Source: Nocardia anocheti
GTDB taxonomy: Bacteria; Actinomycetota; Actinomycetes; Mycobacteriales; Mycobacteriaceae
Reading direction: 5' to 3'
Assembly (NCBI RefSeq): GCF_029675105.1
Contig: NZ_JAQQFV010000005.1
Location: forward strand, 310,001-374,000
DNA length: 64,000 nucleotides
Positions 9,207 to 17,064 of the stretch are shown here, in pieces. Every line of letters begins with the position of its first letter. Positions within the stretch are counted from its first letter, which is position 1. Below the pieces are notes generated by a model. It was not told the DNA's origin and made no database searches. It saw only the letters and a program-made list of their open reading frames with translations. The position numbers were made by a program, and so were the translations under genes.

Positions 9207-9587
9207 ATGACCGTAATCGACACACCCACCATCTCCACGGAGACGACCACCGGCTGGACCCAGGCCTGCCGACTCGACTTCCTGATCCCGGGCCGCGGCG
9301 TTGCTGTCCTGCTGAAGGGTGGCAAGCAGGCTGCCCTGTTCCTGCTCCCCGACGGCACCCTCGCCGCGGTCGGCAACATCGATCCGTTCGGTCGGGCCGC
9401 GGTCATGTCGCGCGGCATCGTCGGCGATCGCGGCGGCCAGCCCGTCGTCGCCTCGCCGCTGCTCAAGCAGGCGTTCTCGCTGATCGACGGCCACTGCCTC
9501 GACGACGCCACCCAGTCGCTGCCCGTGTACGCGGTGCGCCTCGACGGTGGCGTGGTGTCGGTGTCGAACGAACCGGTGACTTCATGA
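9207..9587 (+). CDS. nirD: Nitrite reductase small subunit
   Basis: 126 aa, a Rieske-fold small subunit of the NADH nitrite reductase. As usual for NirD it lacks the paired Cys-His [2Fe-2S] ligands of true Rieske proteins. The core (LFLLPDGTLAAVGNIDPFG, then SRGIVGD and PVVASPLLKQAFSL) is typical. GGAGGAGG precedes the ATG. Its stop overlaps the start of the following regulator (ATGA), implying translational coupling. Confidence 0.95.
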   Translation: MTVIDTPTISTETTTGWTQACRLDFLIPGRGVAVLLKGGKQAALFLLPDGTLAAVGNIDPFGRAAVMSRGIVGDRGGQPVVASPLLKQAFSLIDGHCLDDATQSLPVYAVRLDGGVVSVSNEPVTS

Positions 9588-10825
9588 CCTCTCCGATCGA
9601 CAGCGGCCCCTGCCTGGCCGGGTTCACCATCGGCGTCACCGCCGCCCGCCGGGCCGAGGAGTTCGGCACCCTGCTCACCCGTAAGGGCGCGACCGTGGTC
9701 TCCGCCCCCGCCATCCGCATCATCCCGCTGGCCGACGACACCGAGCTCGAGCGCGTCACCGAACAGCTCATCGCCGATCCGCCGCAGATCACCGTCGCCA
9801 CCACCGGCATCGGTTTCCGCGGCTGGATGGAGGCGGCCGAGGGGTGGGGTCTGGCCGAGGTCCTGCGCGACACGCTGTCCTCGACCCGCATGCTGGCCCG
9901 CGGCCCCAAGGCCAAGGGCGCCATCCGCGCCGCCGAACTGCGCGAGGAATGGTCGCCCGCCTCGGAGTCCTCGGCCGAGGTGCTCGACCATCTGCTCGCC
10001 GAGGGCGTGGAGGGTGTGCGCATCGCGGTGCAGCTGCACGGCGCGACCACCGAGTGGGAGCCGGTGCCCGACTTCTGCGAGGTGCTGCGCTGCGCGGGCG
10101 CCGATGTGGTTCCGGTCCCGGTGTACCGGTGGGAACCGCCCGCCGACCGCGGGCCGATGGACACCATGATCGAGTCGATCGTGGCGGGCAGCCTGGACTG
10201 CGTCACCTTCACCAGCGCGCCCGCGGTGGCCTCGATGCTCATGCGGGCCAAGGAGACCGGCCTGCTCGAGTCGGTGCTGCACGCGCTGCGCGGTCGGGTG
10301 CTGGCCGCCTGCGTCGGCCCGATCACCGCCGCGCCGCTCGAGGAACTCGGTGTGCCGACCACCATGCCGGGCCGCGCCCGGCTCGGTGCGTTGGCCCGGC
10401 ATGTGGCAGAGGAACTGCCGCGTCGCGCCAACCGCATCTACGCGGCCGGTCATCTGATCAGCGTGCGCGGTGGCTGCGTCGTCGTCGACGGTGAGGTGCG
10501 CTCGCTGGCACCCGCGCCGATGGCGCTGATGCGCTCGCTGGCCCGTCAGCCCGGCCGGGTCGTCTCCCGCGAGGACCTGCTGGCCGCCCTGCCCGGCGGC
10601 GGGGACGACACGCACGCCGTGGAAACCGCCATCGCCCGGCTGCGCGCCGGACTCGGCACCCCCAAGGCCATCCAGACCGTCGTCAAGCGCGGCTACCGGC
10701 TGGCCCTCGACGCCGCCGACTGCGCCGACACCCCCGTGCGTCCGCCGGTCCAGCCGCCGCACGCGGCGGGGATCGGCACCCCCGCCCGGTCACCGCGCGC
10801 GGTGCAGCCGATCGGAGTGTGGTGA
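9584..10825 (+). CDS. nnaR: HemD-like / winged-helix fusion regulator (NnaR type)
   Basis: 413 aa. Residues about 1-265 form a uroporphyrinogen-III synthase (HemD) fold. About 285-375 form an OmpR-type winged helix (SLARQPGRVVSREDLLAALP, then HAVETAIARLRAGLG and VVKRGYRL). This domain pair matches the actinobacterial nitrite/nitrate regulator NnaR, which works with GlnR in Mycobacterium and Streptomyces. Older annotations call it bifunctional uroporphyrinogen-III synthase/response regulator; there is no receiver domain. It overlaps nirD by 4 nt and the chelatase gene by 4 nt. Whether the HemD part is catalytic or only senses a porphyrinoid intermediate cannot be told here. A Pro-rich tail of about 35 residues follows the winged helix. 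Confidence 0.88.
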   Translation: MTSPIDSGPCLAGFTIGVTAARRAEEFGTLLTRKGATVVSAPAIRIIPLADDTELERVTEQLIADPPQITVATTGIGFRGWMEAAEGWGLAEVLRDTLSSTRMLARGPKAKGAIRAAELREEWSPASESSAEVLDHLLAEGVEGVRIAVQLHGATTEWEPVPDFCEVLRCAGADVVPVPVYRWEPPADRGPMDTMIESIVAGSLDCVTFTSAPAVASMLMRAKETGLLESVLHALRGRVLAACVGPITAAPLEELGVPTTMPGRARLGALARHVAEELPRRANRIYAAGHLISVRGGCVVVDGEVRSLAPAPMALMRSLARQPGRVVSREDLLAALPGGGDDTHAVETAIARLRAGLGTPKAIQTVVKRGYRLALDAADCADTPVRPPVQPPHAAGIGTPARSPRAVQPIGVW

Positions 10826-11565
10826 GTACCGCGCGGCCGGGAGATCCGGCCCTGGTGCTCGTCGCGCACGGCACCCGCAGCACACGCGGGGTGGAGATGA
10901 TCGCCGCGCTCGCCGAGGCGGTCGCCGTGGAACTGGGCGCCCAGGCCGACGGCGGGGCACCGAACGCGGCCCTGCGCACGGCCTTCGTCGACGTGCTCGG
11001 CCCGTCGCCCTCGGAGGTGCTGCGCGATCTCGACGGTCCCGCCGTGGTGGTCCCGGCCTTCCTGGCCTCGGGATACCACGTCTACCAGGATGTTCCGCGC
11101 GAGGTCGCCGAGAGCGGGCACTGCTCGGTCGCGGTGACCGCCGCGATGGGCCCCGACCCGGCCCTGGCCTCGATCATGGGTGTGCGGTTGCGCGCGGCGG
11201 GCTGGCAGCCGGGCGACGCGGTGGTCTTCGCGGCCGCCGGGTCCTCGGATTCGCGGGCGCGCCAGGACGTTCGGCGCGCGGCGGGCATGCTCGCCGAACA
11301 ACTCGGCACGCCGGTCCGCATCGCCTACGTGGCCACCGGCTCGCCCCGGGTGCCCGAAGTCGTCGCCTCGCTGCGGGAATCGGGCGCGCGCAAGGTCTTC
11401 ATCGCGTCGTATCTGTTGGCGCACGGCCTGTTCCACCAGCGCCTGCACGACGCGGGCGCCGACGGCGTCGCCGAGCCGATCGGCGTGCACCCCGCGGTGG
11501 TCCGGCTCATCGCCGACCGCTACCGCAGCGCCGCCCGCGAGCTGGTCCGCGCCCGCGTGCGCTGA
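10822..11565 (+). CDS. CbiX/SirB-type sirohydrochlorin chelatase
   Basis: 247 aa, two CbiX-like halves. The metal-binding His is seen in LVAHGTR (about 13-19) and a second half-site in ASYLLAHGLFHQRL near residue 200; SGYHVYQDVP is also family-typical. It would insert Fe2+ into sirohydrochlorin to make sirohaem (or Co2+ for cobalamin). Placement directly after nirB-nirD-nnaR argues for sirohaem supply to NirB. The GTG start overlaps the previous stop (GTGA); a GTG 3 nt earlier is also possible. Confidence 0.88.
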   Translation: MSTARPGDPALVLVAHGTRSTRGVEMIAALAEAVAVELGAQADGGAPNAALRTAFVDVLGPSPSEVLRDLDGPAVVVPAFLASGYHVYQDVPREVAESGHCSVAVTAAMGPDPALASIMGVRLRAAGWQPGDAVVFAAAGSSDSRARQDVRRAAGMLAEQLGTPVRIAYVATGSPRVPEVVASLRESGARKVFIASYLLAHGLFHQRLHDAGADGVAEPIGVHPAVVRLIADRYRSAARELVRARVR

Positions 11566-11666
11566 CCGCGTCCCGTCCGCCGGGTGGACGTCCGGGTCAC
11601 GGGTCGGCCGGTGTCGGTCCCGGCCGATAGAGTGGGCCCGGACTTCACCAGGAGGGGACAGATATC

Positions 11667-12518
11667 GTGCCGGATTCGTCGGCGGACCACACGCATCCAC
11701 AGCCCGAGGATGAGCTGACGTCGTACCCCGACGCGATCCCGGCACCGGCACCGCCGTCTTCGTCCGACGGTGCGCCAGCCCCCGGGCTGGTGAAGCCCTC
11801 AGCTGATGGTGCGCCAGCGCCGTACGCGAGTTCGCCTGCGGCCCAGCCGTACTCACCTGACGGTGCGCCGGTGCCTCATCCGGGCACGCCCGCGTCGCCG
11901 TACGCACCGGCAGCGCCGCCCTACCCGGCCGCGTACCCCGCCGGGATGGCGGCGCCCTACGCACCGGGCGTCCCGTACCCCGGACAGGTCGGCGGGCCCC
12001 TCGATCCGACCATTCCCCGCGAGCTGCCGTCGAACGTGCAGAACGCCTTCTACCTGATGCTGGCGGGCGCGGTCGTCACCCTGCTGGGCCTGGTCTACTC
12101 GTTCACCGTCATGGACCAGACCCGCGGTGAGGTCATGGACGCCTCCGGCGGCGTGCTGCGCGGGTCCGATCTGGACCTGGTCATGTCCGTGACCATGGGG
12201 GTCGGGGTGGGGACCTCGCTCATCACCGCGGGCCTGTGGGTCTGGATGGCCTTCGCCTGCCGGGCGGGCAAGAACTGGGCCAGGATCACCGGCACCACCT
12301 TCTTCGGGATCAACCTGGCGACATTCCTGTTCGGCATCCTGGCCGGGGCACTGACCGGCAGCCTCACCCTCGCGCACCTGTTCGGTGGCGTCGGCATCGC
12401 CATCGGCCTGGCCACGGTGATCCTGCTGTGGACCGGCCCGGCGAAGCCGTATTTCGCCCCCGCCCCGTCCTTCGGCTACCAGCCCTACCCGGGCCACCCC
12501 GCTCCCGGACCGTGGTGA
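11667..12518 (+). CDS. Pro/Ala-rich membrane protein, unknown function
   Basis: 283 aa. The first about 125 residues are a disordered Pro/Ala/Tyr-rich cytoplasmic segment with three DGAP(A/V)P repeats. Four hydrophobic helices follow (from about 128, 178, 205 and 235), and a short Pro-rich tail ends PAPGPW. This layout is common in small mycolata membrane proteins of unknown role. AGGAGGGG precedes the GTG start by about 10 nt, and TAGAGT near 11627 could be the -10. It is a single gene unit. Confidence 0.85.
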   Translation: MPDSSADHTHPQPEDELTSYPDAIPAPAPPSSSDGAPAPGLVKPSADGAPAPYASSPAAQPYSPDGAPVPHPGTPASPYAPAAPPYPAAYPAGMAAPYAPGVPYPGQVGGPLDPTIPRELPSNVQNAFYLMLAGAVVTLLGLVYSFTVMDQTRGEVMDASGGVLRGSDLDLVMSVTMGVGVGTSLITAGLWVWMAFACRAGKNWARITGTTFFGINLATFLFGILAGALTGSLTLAHLFGGVGIAIGLATVILLWTGPAKPYFAPAPSFGYQPYPGHPAPGPW

Positions 12519-12548
12519 CGTCCGCCCGACACCTCGCCGGAAAAAACT

Positions 12549-12562
12549 TCGGAGAACTCCGA
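12549..12562. repeat. Short inverted repeat upstream of VOC gene
   Basis: TCGGAG-AA-CTCCGA, a 6-bp perfect inverted repeat in the 121-bp gap before the VOC gene. It could be an operator or part of a leader hairpin; no cognate regulator is adjacent. Confidence 0.35.
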
Positions 12563-12639
12563 GGGATGTGTCGAGAGCGCAGAATCAGCTCCGACCGAAG
12601 GGTGACAGTCAAACCCGCACTCATCCCCAGGAGCACATC

Positions 12640-13089
12640 ATGTCCGTCACGACCTTCCTCTGGTTCGACGCCGACGCCGAAGCGGCGGCCCAGCTCTACA
12701 CCGCCACCGTGCCGAACTCGCGCGTCACCGAGACCACCCGGCAGGCCGACGGTTCGGCCTTCGTGATCGAACTCGATCTCGACGGCCACGCCGTCACCCT
12801 GATGAACGGCGGTCCGGGTCATCCGCACAGCGACGCCGCCTCGCTGCAGGTCATCGTGGATTCCCAGGCCGAGATCGACCGGATCTGGGACGCGCTCACC
12901 GAGGGCGGCGAGCCGGGCCCGTGCGGCTGGCTCACCGACCGCTTCGGTGTCGCCTGGCAGGTCGTGCCCGCGGTCCTGCCGAAGCTGATGGCCGGGGAAC
13001 CCGCGCGCGTCATCGCTGTCGGCACCGCCCTGCGCACCATGTCCAAGCTCGACATCGCCGCCCTGCAGGAGGCGCACGACCGGGCCTGA
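12640..13089 (+). CDS. VOC family (PhnB-like) protein
   Basis: 149 aa, one vicinal-oxygen-chelate module of the PhnB/'3-demethylubiquinone methyltransferase-like' type. It has FLWFDADAEAAAQLY at the start of the first beta-alpha unit, a GHAVTLMNGG strand, and CGWLTDRFGVAWQVVP near residue 95, the most conserved part of the family. Despite the old family name it lacks any methyltransferase fold, and the true substrate is unknown. The ATG follows CAGGAG. Ends at a strong terminator shared with the convergent secreted-protein gene. Confidence 0.85.
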   Translation: MSVTTFLWFDADAEAAAQLYTATVPNSRVTETTRQADGSAFVIELDLDGHAVTLMNGGPGHPHSDAASLQVIVDSQAEIDRIWDALTEGGEPGPCGWLTDRFGVAWQVVPAVLPKLMAGEPARVIAVGTALRTMSKLDIAALQEAHDRA

Positions 13090-13104
13090 CCCCGGAAACG
13101 ACGA

Positions 13105-13138
13105 CGGCCGCCGCGGATCGGTAGTTCCGCGGCGGCCG
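13105..13138. terminator. Bidirectional hairpin terminator
   Basis: CGGCCGCCGCGGA (13105-13117) pairs perfectly with TCCGCGGCGGCCG (13126-13138) over an 8-nt loop, between the convergent VOC and secreted-protein genes. Confidence 0.82.
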
Positions 13139-13157
13139 GGTCGGCGGGGGAGGGGAG

Positions 13158-13586
13158 TCAGCCCGCCGAGCCGGTCAGCAGTCCGCCCAGATCGGCCGAA
13201 CCGGTCCCGCCGCCGCCACCGGGCGTGGTCGGCTTGGCCGAGACCTCGACGGTCACCGTCTTGGAGCTGATCAGCTCCTGCACGGCCTTGATCTCGTGCG
13301 ACCCGGTGGTGGTCGGGGTCCAGGTGATGGTGGCCTTGCCGTCGGAGACCGAGACCGGTTCGCCGATCTGGGTGCCGTTGTCGGTGAAGGTCACCTTGAA
13401 CAGGAACGAGGTCGCGGTGACGTCGGCGGTCACGGTGTAGGCCGTGCCCACGTAGTGGGTGCTGCCGCTGACCGTGATGCCCTGGACGAGGGCCGAGGCC
13501 TGCGGTGCGGTGAGGATCGCCGCCGCGGCGACCGCGGTGAATGCCGTGAGGCCGAAACCGGCCCGGCGCGCCTGATAGGTCTTCAT
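13158..13586 (-). CDS. Secreted Ig-like (beta-sandwich) protein
   Basis: 142 aa. A Sec signal peptide spans about 1-32 (MKTYQARR, a hydrophobic core, then an AQASA-like end). The mature part is Thr/Val-rich with alternating beta strands (GTAYTVTADVTATSFLFKVTF; KATITWTPTTTGSHEIKAV), resembling a single Ig-like/PKD-like repeat of mycolata exported proteins. A Gly-rich linker and LGGLLTGSAG end follow. The ATG is preceded by AGGAG. Function unknown; probably extracellular or cell-wall associated. Confidence 0.82.
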   Translation of the reverse strand: MKTYQARRAGFGLTAFTAVAAAAILTAPQASALVQGITVSGSTHYVGTAYTVTADVTATSFLFKVTFTDNGTQIGEPVSVSDGKATITWTPTTTGSHEIKAVQELISSKTVTVEVSAKPTTPGGGGGTGSADLGGLLTGSAG

Positions 13587-13773
13587 TGTCGTTCTCCTGT
13601 TCGCGCTGACCACTGCTGTGGTGTCGCGACAGTAGCGAGCCGTTTCCCCCGCCGTCCCGGAAACAGAAAAACGCATGTTTAAAAATATTTCCGGCCGGGC
13701 AGGCGCAGGTGACACCCGATTTCACCCGGAGGGGGTGAGGTGCGCGATCGGACCGGCGCCGACACTGGGTGAC

Positions 13774-13995
13774 ATGTCGACGTCCGGACCTCTCCGCTAC
13801 CAGTTCGTCGTCGAGGGCGAACTCACCGAGCGCGTCCTCGCGGCATTCCCGGAGCTGCGCCGAAGTTCGCATTCGGCCACCGGAACCACCACCCTCTACG
13901 GCGTCGTCCCCGACGCCACGGCCATGCGCGGCGTCCTCGCCCGCCTCGACACCTTCGGCCTCACCCTGCTCGGGATGTCCCAGCTGCCCGACTGA
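13774..13995 (+). CDS. Small actinobacterial protein, unknown function
   Basis: 73 aa (MSTSGPLRYQFVVEGELTER...). A beta-alpha-beta pattern with VVPDATAMRGVLARLDTFGLTLLGM resembles small actinobacterial proteins of ferredoxin-like fold. No Shine-Dalgarno precedes the ATG, so it may be leaderless; a GTG further upstream beside GGAGGGGG is possible but too close to that motif. It lies in the divergent space between the secreted protein and the LuxR regulator. Function unknown. Confidence 0.65.
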   Translation: MSTSGPLRYQFVVEGELTERVLAAFPELRRSSHSATGTTTLYGVVPDATAMRGVLARLDTFGLTLLGMSQLPD

Positions 13996-14142
13996 CCAGC
14001 GCCCCGCGTCGATGGCGTCGATCTGATAACGAGCCAGCGCACGGGCCCGGACGGGCAAACACGCAGCCTCCGATTCGCCTACCGTCGAGCTCGGCGACCA
14101 CCCGCGCGCGGCGCGGTGAACAGCGAGTTCAGGAGGGTGCGG

Positions 14143-16737
14143 ATGACCATGTCGTCGGATTCGCTGGAACTTCGCGGTGGCAGCCCGGCGGTAGCTGTGA
14201 GCGGCGCGACCATCCCGGAACTGTCCTTCGCGCCGGTGCGCTGCCCGGCCGCCTGCGCCCGCCTCGACCGCGCGCTGGCCGCCCCCGGACACACCGTCCT
14301 GCTGTGCGGCCCGGCCGGGAGCGGCAAGACCGTGACCCTGGTCGACTGGGTGACCCGCGCGCCGCGCGCCCGCGCCGTGCCGGTGGCCTGGCTGTCGGTC
14401 CTCGACCATCCCGACGACCTGCTCGCCGCCCTGGCCGGACTGCTCGACCGCACCCTGGTCCCCGACGGCGGCCTGCGCACCCCGATCGAACGCGCCGCCG
14501 ATCTCGTCGCGATCCTGGCGGCGAACGCGCCGACGGTGCTGGTCATCGACGACGCCCACCTGCTCACCGACCCGCTGGAACTGGCCGGACTGGAATACCT
14601 GCTCGCGCACCTGCCCGCCCACGTCACCGCCCTGGTCGCGGGCCGTTTCGACCCGCCGCTGCGCTGGCACACCCTCGACCTGGCCGGACGACTCACCCGC
14701 ATCGGCGGCGCGGAACTGGCGCTGTCCCCGCAGCGGGTCGCACAGCTGCTGGCCCAGCACGGCTGCCGCCTCGACGACGCCGAACTCGCCGTGGTGCACA
14801 CCCTCACCCGGGGCTGGGCCGCGCTGGTCCGCATCGCCGCGATCTACCTCTCGGCCAATGCCGAGGACCGCGACACCGCGCTGACCGCCCTGGCCCGCCC
14901 CTCGCACGCGGTGGCCGACTTCCTCGTCGCCGAACTGCTCGGCTCGCTGCCACCGGCCACCCTCGAGTTCCTGCTCGCCACCGCGATCCCCACCCAGTTC
15001 TGTCTGCCCCTGGCCGAGGACCTGGTCGGCGAGGACGCGGCGCGCATCCTCGACGACCTGCTGCGCGCGAACTTCCCGCTGCACACCGTCGCCCACGGCG
15101 GCGAACTCTGGCACACCTACCACCCGCTGCTGCGCGCCTACCTGCTCGCCGAGGGCGCGCACACCCGCCCGGAACGCGCATCGGCCCTGCATCGTCGGGT
15201 GGCCGAGTGGTTCGCCGCGGCCGCCATGCCCGCCCCGGCCCTCGAACACGTCCTCGCCGAACCCGGCGCGCCCGGCCTGGTCGACTTCCTGCGCGAATGG
15301 GGCCTGCGGATGGTGCTCGACGGCACCGGTCAGCTGGTGCTCGCCGCCGTCGACCACCTGCCGGAACTGGCCGAGGACACCTATCTGCGCCTGCTGCGGG
15401 CCGCCGTCGCGGTGGAGGCGGGCGACATCGCCACCGCCGAGGTGTATCTGGAGGCCGCGCACATCGGCGCCGGACCCGCGTCGCGGATCGTCCCGCCCGG
15501 GTGGATCGACGCGCTCGATCTCGCGGTGAGCGCGGGAGTCGCGGTGCTGGTGGGTGATTCGTCGTCCGCGCGCTGGCCGCTGCCCGGCGCGACCGGTCAA
15601 CCCGACCTCGACTGCTACGCGGGCCTGCACTGCGGCACCGCCCAGATCAGCGCCCGCGAGCTCGACAGCGGCACCGCCGCGCTGCGGCACGCCATCGTGC
15701 ACGCCGAGAACGCGGGACTGGGCCGGGTGGTGGTCCGTGCCAGAACCGGGCTCGCCCTGGCGGCGGGCACCGCCGGGCGGGTCGGTGAATCGCGGGCGCT
15801 GGCCGCGCAGGCCGTCGAGAGCGCCGCCCGCTACGACCTGTCCGGTGAGGCCGGGATCGCCCGGGTGGTCGCCGCGTACGGCGCCTACCAGCAGGGTCTG
15901 GATCTCCCGCGCCCGCTGCCGAGCCTGCCCGCCGCCGAGCGCGAGACCTGTCTGCCCGCCCCGCTCCGGCAGGCCGCCATCGTCACCGCCCTGCTGAGCT
16001 TCCCCGACGCCTCCGACCGCGCGGCCACCGCGACGGCGTTGAGCAGGCAGGTGCACCGACTGCTCGACGAGTCCCCGGCCCTGCTCGGCACCGGCCGCAC
16101 CCTGCTCGACGTGGTGTGGCTGCTGCTGCGCGTGCAGGCCCGCACCGAGGCGCAGCAGCTGATCGACCACGCCCTCCGTGTCCTCGGCCCCACGCCCGAG
16201 ACCACCCTGGCCGAGGCCGGACTCGCCGTCTACACCCATCGCCCCGCGGCCGCGTTGCCGCTGGTGGAGCCCCTGCTCGGCCGGGTGGCGCCCGACCTGT
16301 CCGGCGGTGGGGTGGTCACCGGGTGGCTGCTGGTCGCGGTCGCCGCCGACCGGCTCGATCGCCCGCGCAAGGCCGACGAGGCGTTCGAGCAGGCGCTCAC
16401 CCACGCCTGCGCGGAGGACCTGGTGCGCCCGTTCCTCGACGTGCCGGGCGCGCTGGAGGTCCTCGACCGGCTCGGCGGCCGCTTCGGTCGCTTCGACGCC
16501 TTCGTGGCCCGGGTGCGCGCCCAGCGCGGCGTGATCGAGGGCGCACCGCAACTCACCGAGACCGAATTGGTCGTGCTGCGCCAACTCCCCTCCGGCATGA
16601 CCGCTGTCAGTATCGCCGGTGACCTGGGCGTCTCGGTGAACACCGTGAAGACCCACCTGCGCGGCATCTACCAGAAACTCGGCGTGAACGCCCGCGCCGA
16701 GGCCATCGCCACCGCCAGGGGCCTGGGTCTGCTCTGA
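14143..16737 (+). CDS. Large ATP-binding LuxR-family (LAL/MalT-like) regulator
   Basis: About 864 aa. It has an N-terminal STAND/AAA-type ATPase with Walker A GPAGSGKT at about 56-63 and Walker B VLVIDDAH near 133-140. A long helical, TPR-like sensor middle follows. A C-terminal LuxR helix-turn-helix occupies about 800-862 (LTETELVVLRQLPSGMTAVS, then VSVNTVKTHLRGIYQKLGV). These regulators activate transcription after binding an inducer and ATP. The start is chosen at the ATG 6 nt after AGGAGG; an upstream GTG at 14116 is less likely. TACCGT at 14080-14085 may be the -10. The target is unknown; the IS relic now separates it from the acyl-CoA ligase downstream, which may once have been its neighbour. 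Confidence 0.9.
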   Translation: MTMSSDSLELRGGSPAVAVSGATIPELSFAPVRCPAACARLDRALAAPGHTVLLCGPAGSGKTVTLVDWVTRAPRARAVPVAWLSVLDHPDDLLAALAGLLDRTLVPDGGLRTPIERAADLVAILAANAPTVLVIDDAHLLTDPLELAGLEYLLAHLPAHVTALVAGRFDPPLRWHTLDLAGRLTRIGGAELALSPQRVAQLLAQHGCRLDDAELAVVHTLTRGWAALVRIAAIYLSANAEDRDTALTALARPSHAVADFLVAELLGSLPPATLEFLLATAIPTQFCLPLAEDLVGEDAARILDDLLRANFPLHTVAHGGELWHTYHPLLRAYLLAEGAHTRPERASALHRRVAEWFAAAAMPAPALEHVLAEPGAPGLVDFLREWGLRMVLDGTGQLVLAAVDHLPELAEDTYLRLLRAAVAVEAGDIATAEVYLEAAHIGAGPASRIVPPGWIDALDLAVSAGVAVLVGDSSSARWPLPGATGQPDLDCYAGLHCGTAQISARELDSGTAALRHAIVHAENAGLGRVVVRARTGLALAAGTAGRVGESRALAAQAVESAARYDLSGEAGIARVVAAYGAYQQGLDLPRPLPSLPAAERETCLPAPLRQAAIVTALLSFPDASDRAATATALSRQVHRLLDESPALLGTGRTLLDVVWLLLRVQARTEAQQLIDHALRVLGPTPETTLAEAGLAVYTHRPAAALPLVEPLLGRVAPDLSGGGVVTGWLLVAVAADRLDRPRKADEAFEQALTHACAEDLVRPFLDVPGALEVLDRLGGRFGRFDAFVARVRAQRGVIEGAPQLTETELVVLRQLPSGMTAVSIAGDLGVSVNTVKTHLRGIYQKLGVNARAEAIATARGLGLL

Positions 16738-16756
16738 GTCGCCGGAACCCGGTTAC

Positions 16757-17064
16757 CGGGTGCGCTACAGTAGAAACCCGACCACAACCGTTGCGCCCGC
16801 CGATAGTGGCGGACCAGCTCGGGGAACTCCTGGCGCATCCGCCGTGAAGACACCCCCCTCGAGCGAGTTCACCAGCCGCGACAGCGCGACCTTCGGCGGG
16901 AAGTTCACCAGTAGGTGCACGTGGTCGGCTTTGCCGTTGTACTCGACCAGCTCGCACTCGAAGTCCGCGCACACCGCCGCCAGGATCTGTTCCATGCGAT
17001 CCAGGTGCTGTGTCGAGAACATTGGATGCCGACAGTAGTGTTGGATCGTGCAGCTCCGGTACAA
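16757..17064 (-). pseudogene. tnpA: IS200-type Y1 transposase tnpA, truncated and frameshifted
   Basis: Reading leftward, the family core is present (RHPMFSTQHLDRMEQILAAV, then the HUH motif in DHVHLLVNFPPKVALSRLVN). After NSLEGG the frame is lost at a run of six C (16853-16858, plus strand). One base fewer restores the expected continuation SSRRMRQEFPELVRHYRRAQ in the adjacent frame. The coding match then ends at LWSG, before the region that normally carries the catalytic Tyr in YIEQQNRP. The first about 25 residues are also missing, replaced by sequence overlapping the tnpB start. No functional single-strand transposase can be made. Confidence 0.82.

Noticed and set aside
6428..10762. 1444-codon open frame antisense to nirB-nirD-nnaR
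   Set aside because: It spans three recognised genes, has no domain and the His/Gln/Arg/Gly composition of a shadow.
12364..16656. 1430-codon open frame antisense across VOC, secreted protein and LuxR genes
   Set aside because: Covers several confident genes and a terminator; no recognisable family.
16748..16760. CCCGGT-T-ACCGGG as left terminus of the IS element
   Set aside because: It contains a TTAC that would suit an IS605-type target, but tnpA is truncated here and no left-end hairpin can be matched to the right end, so the boundary stays open.
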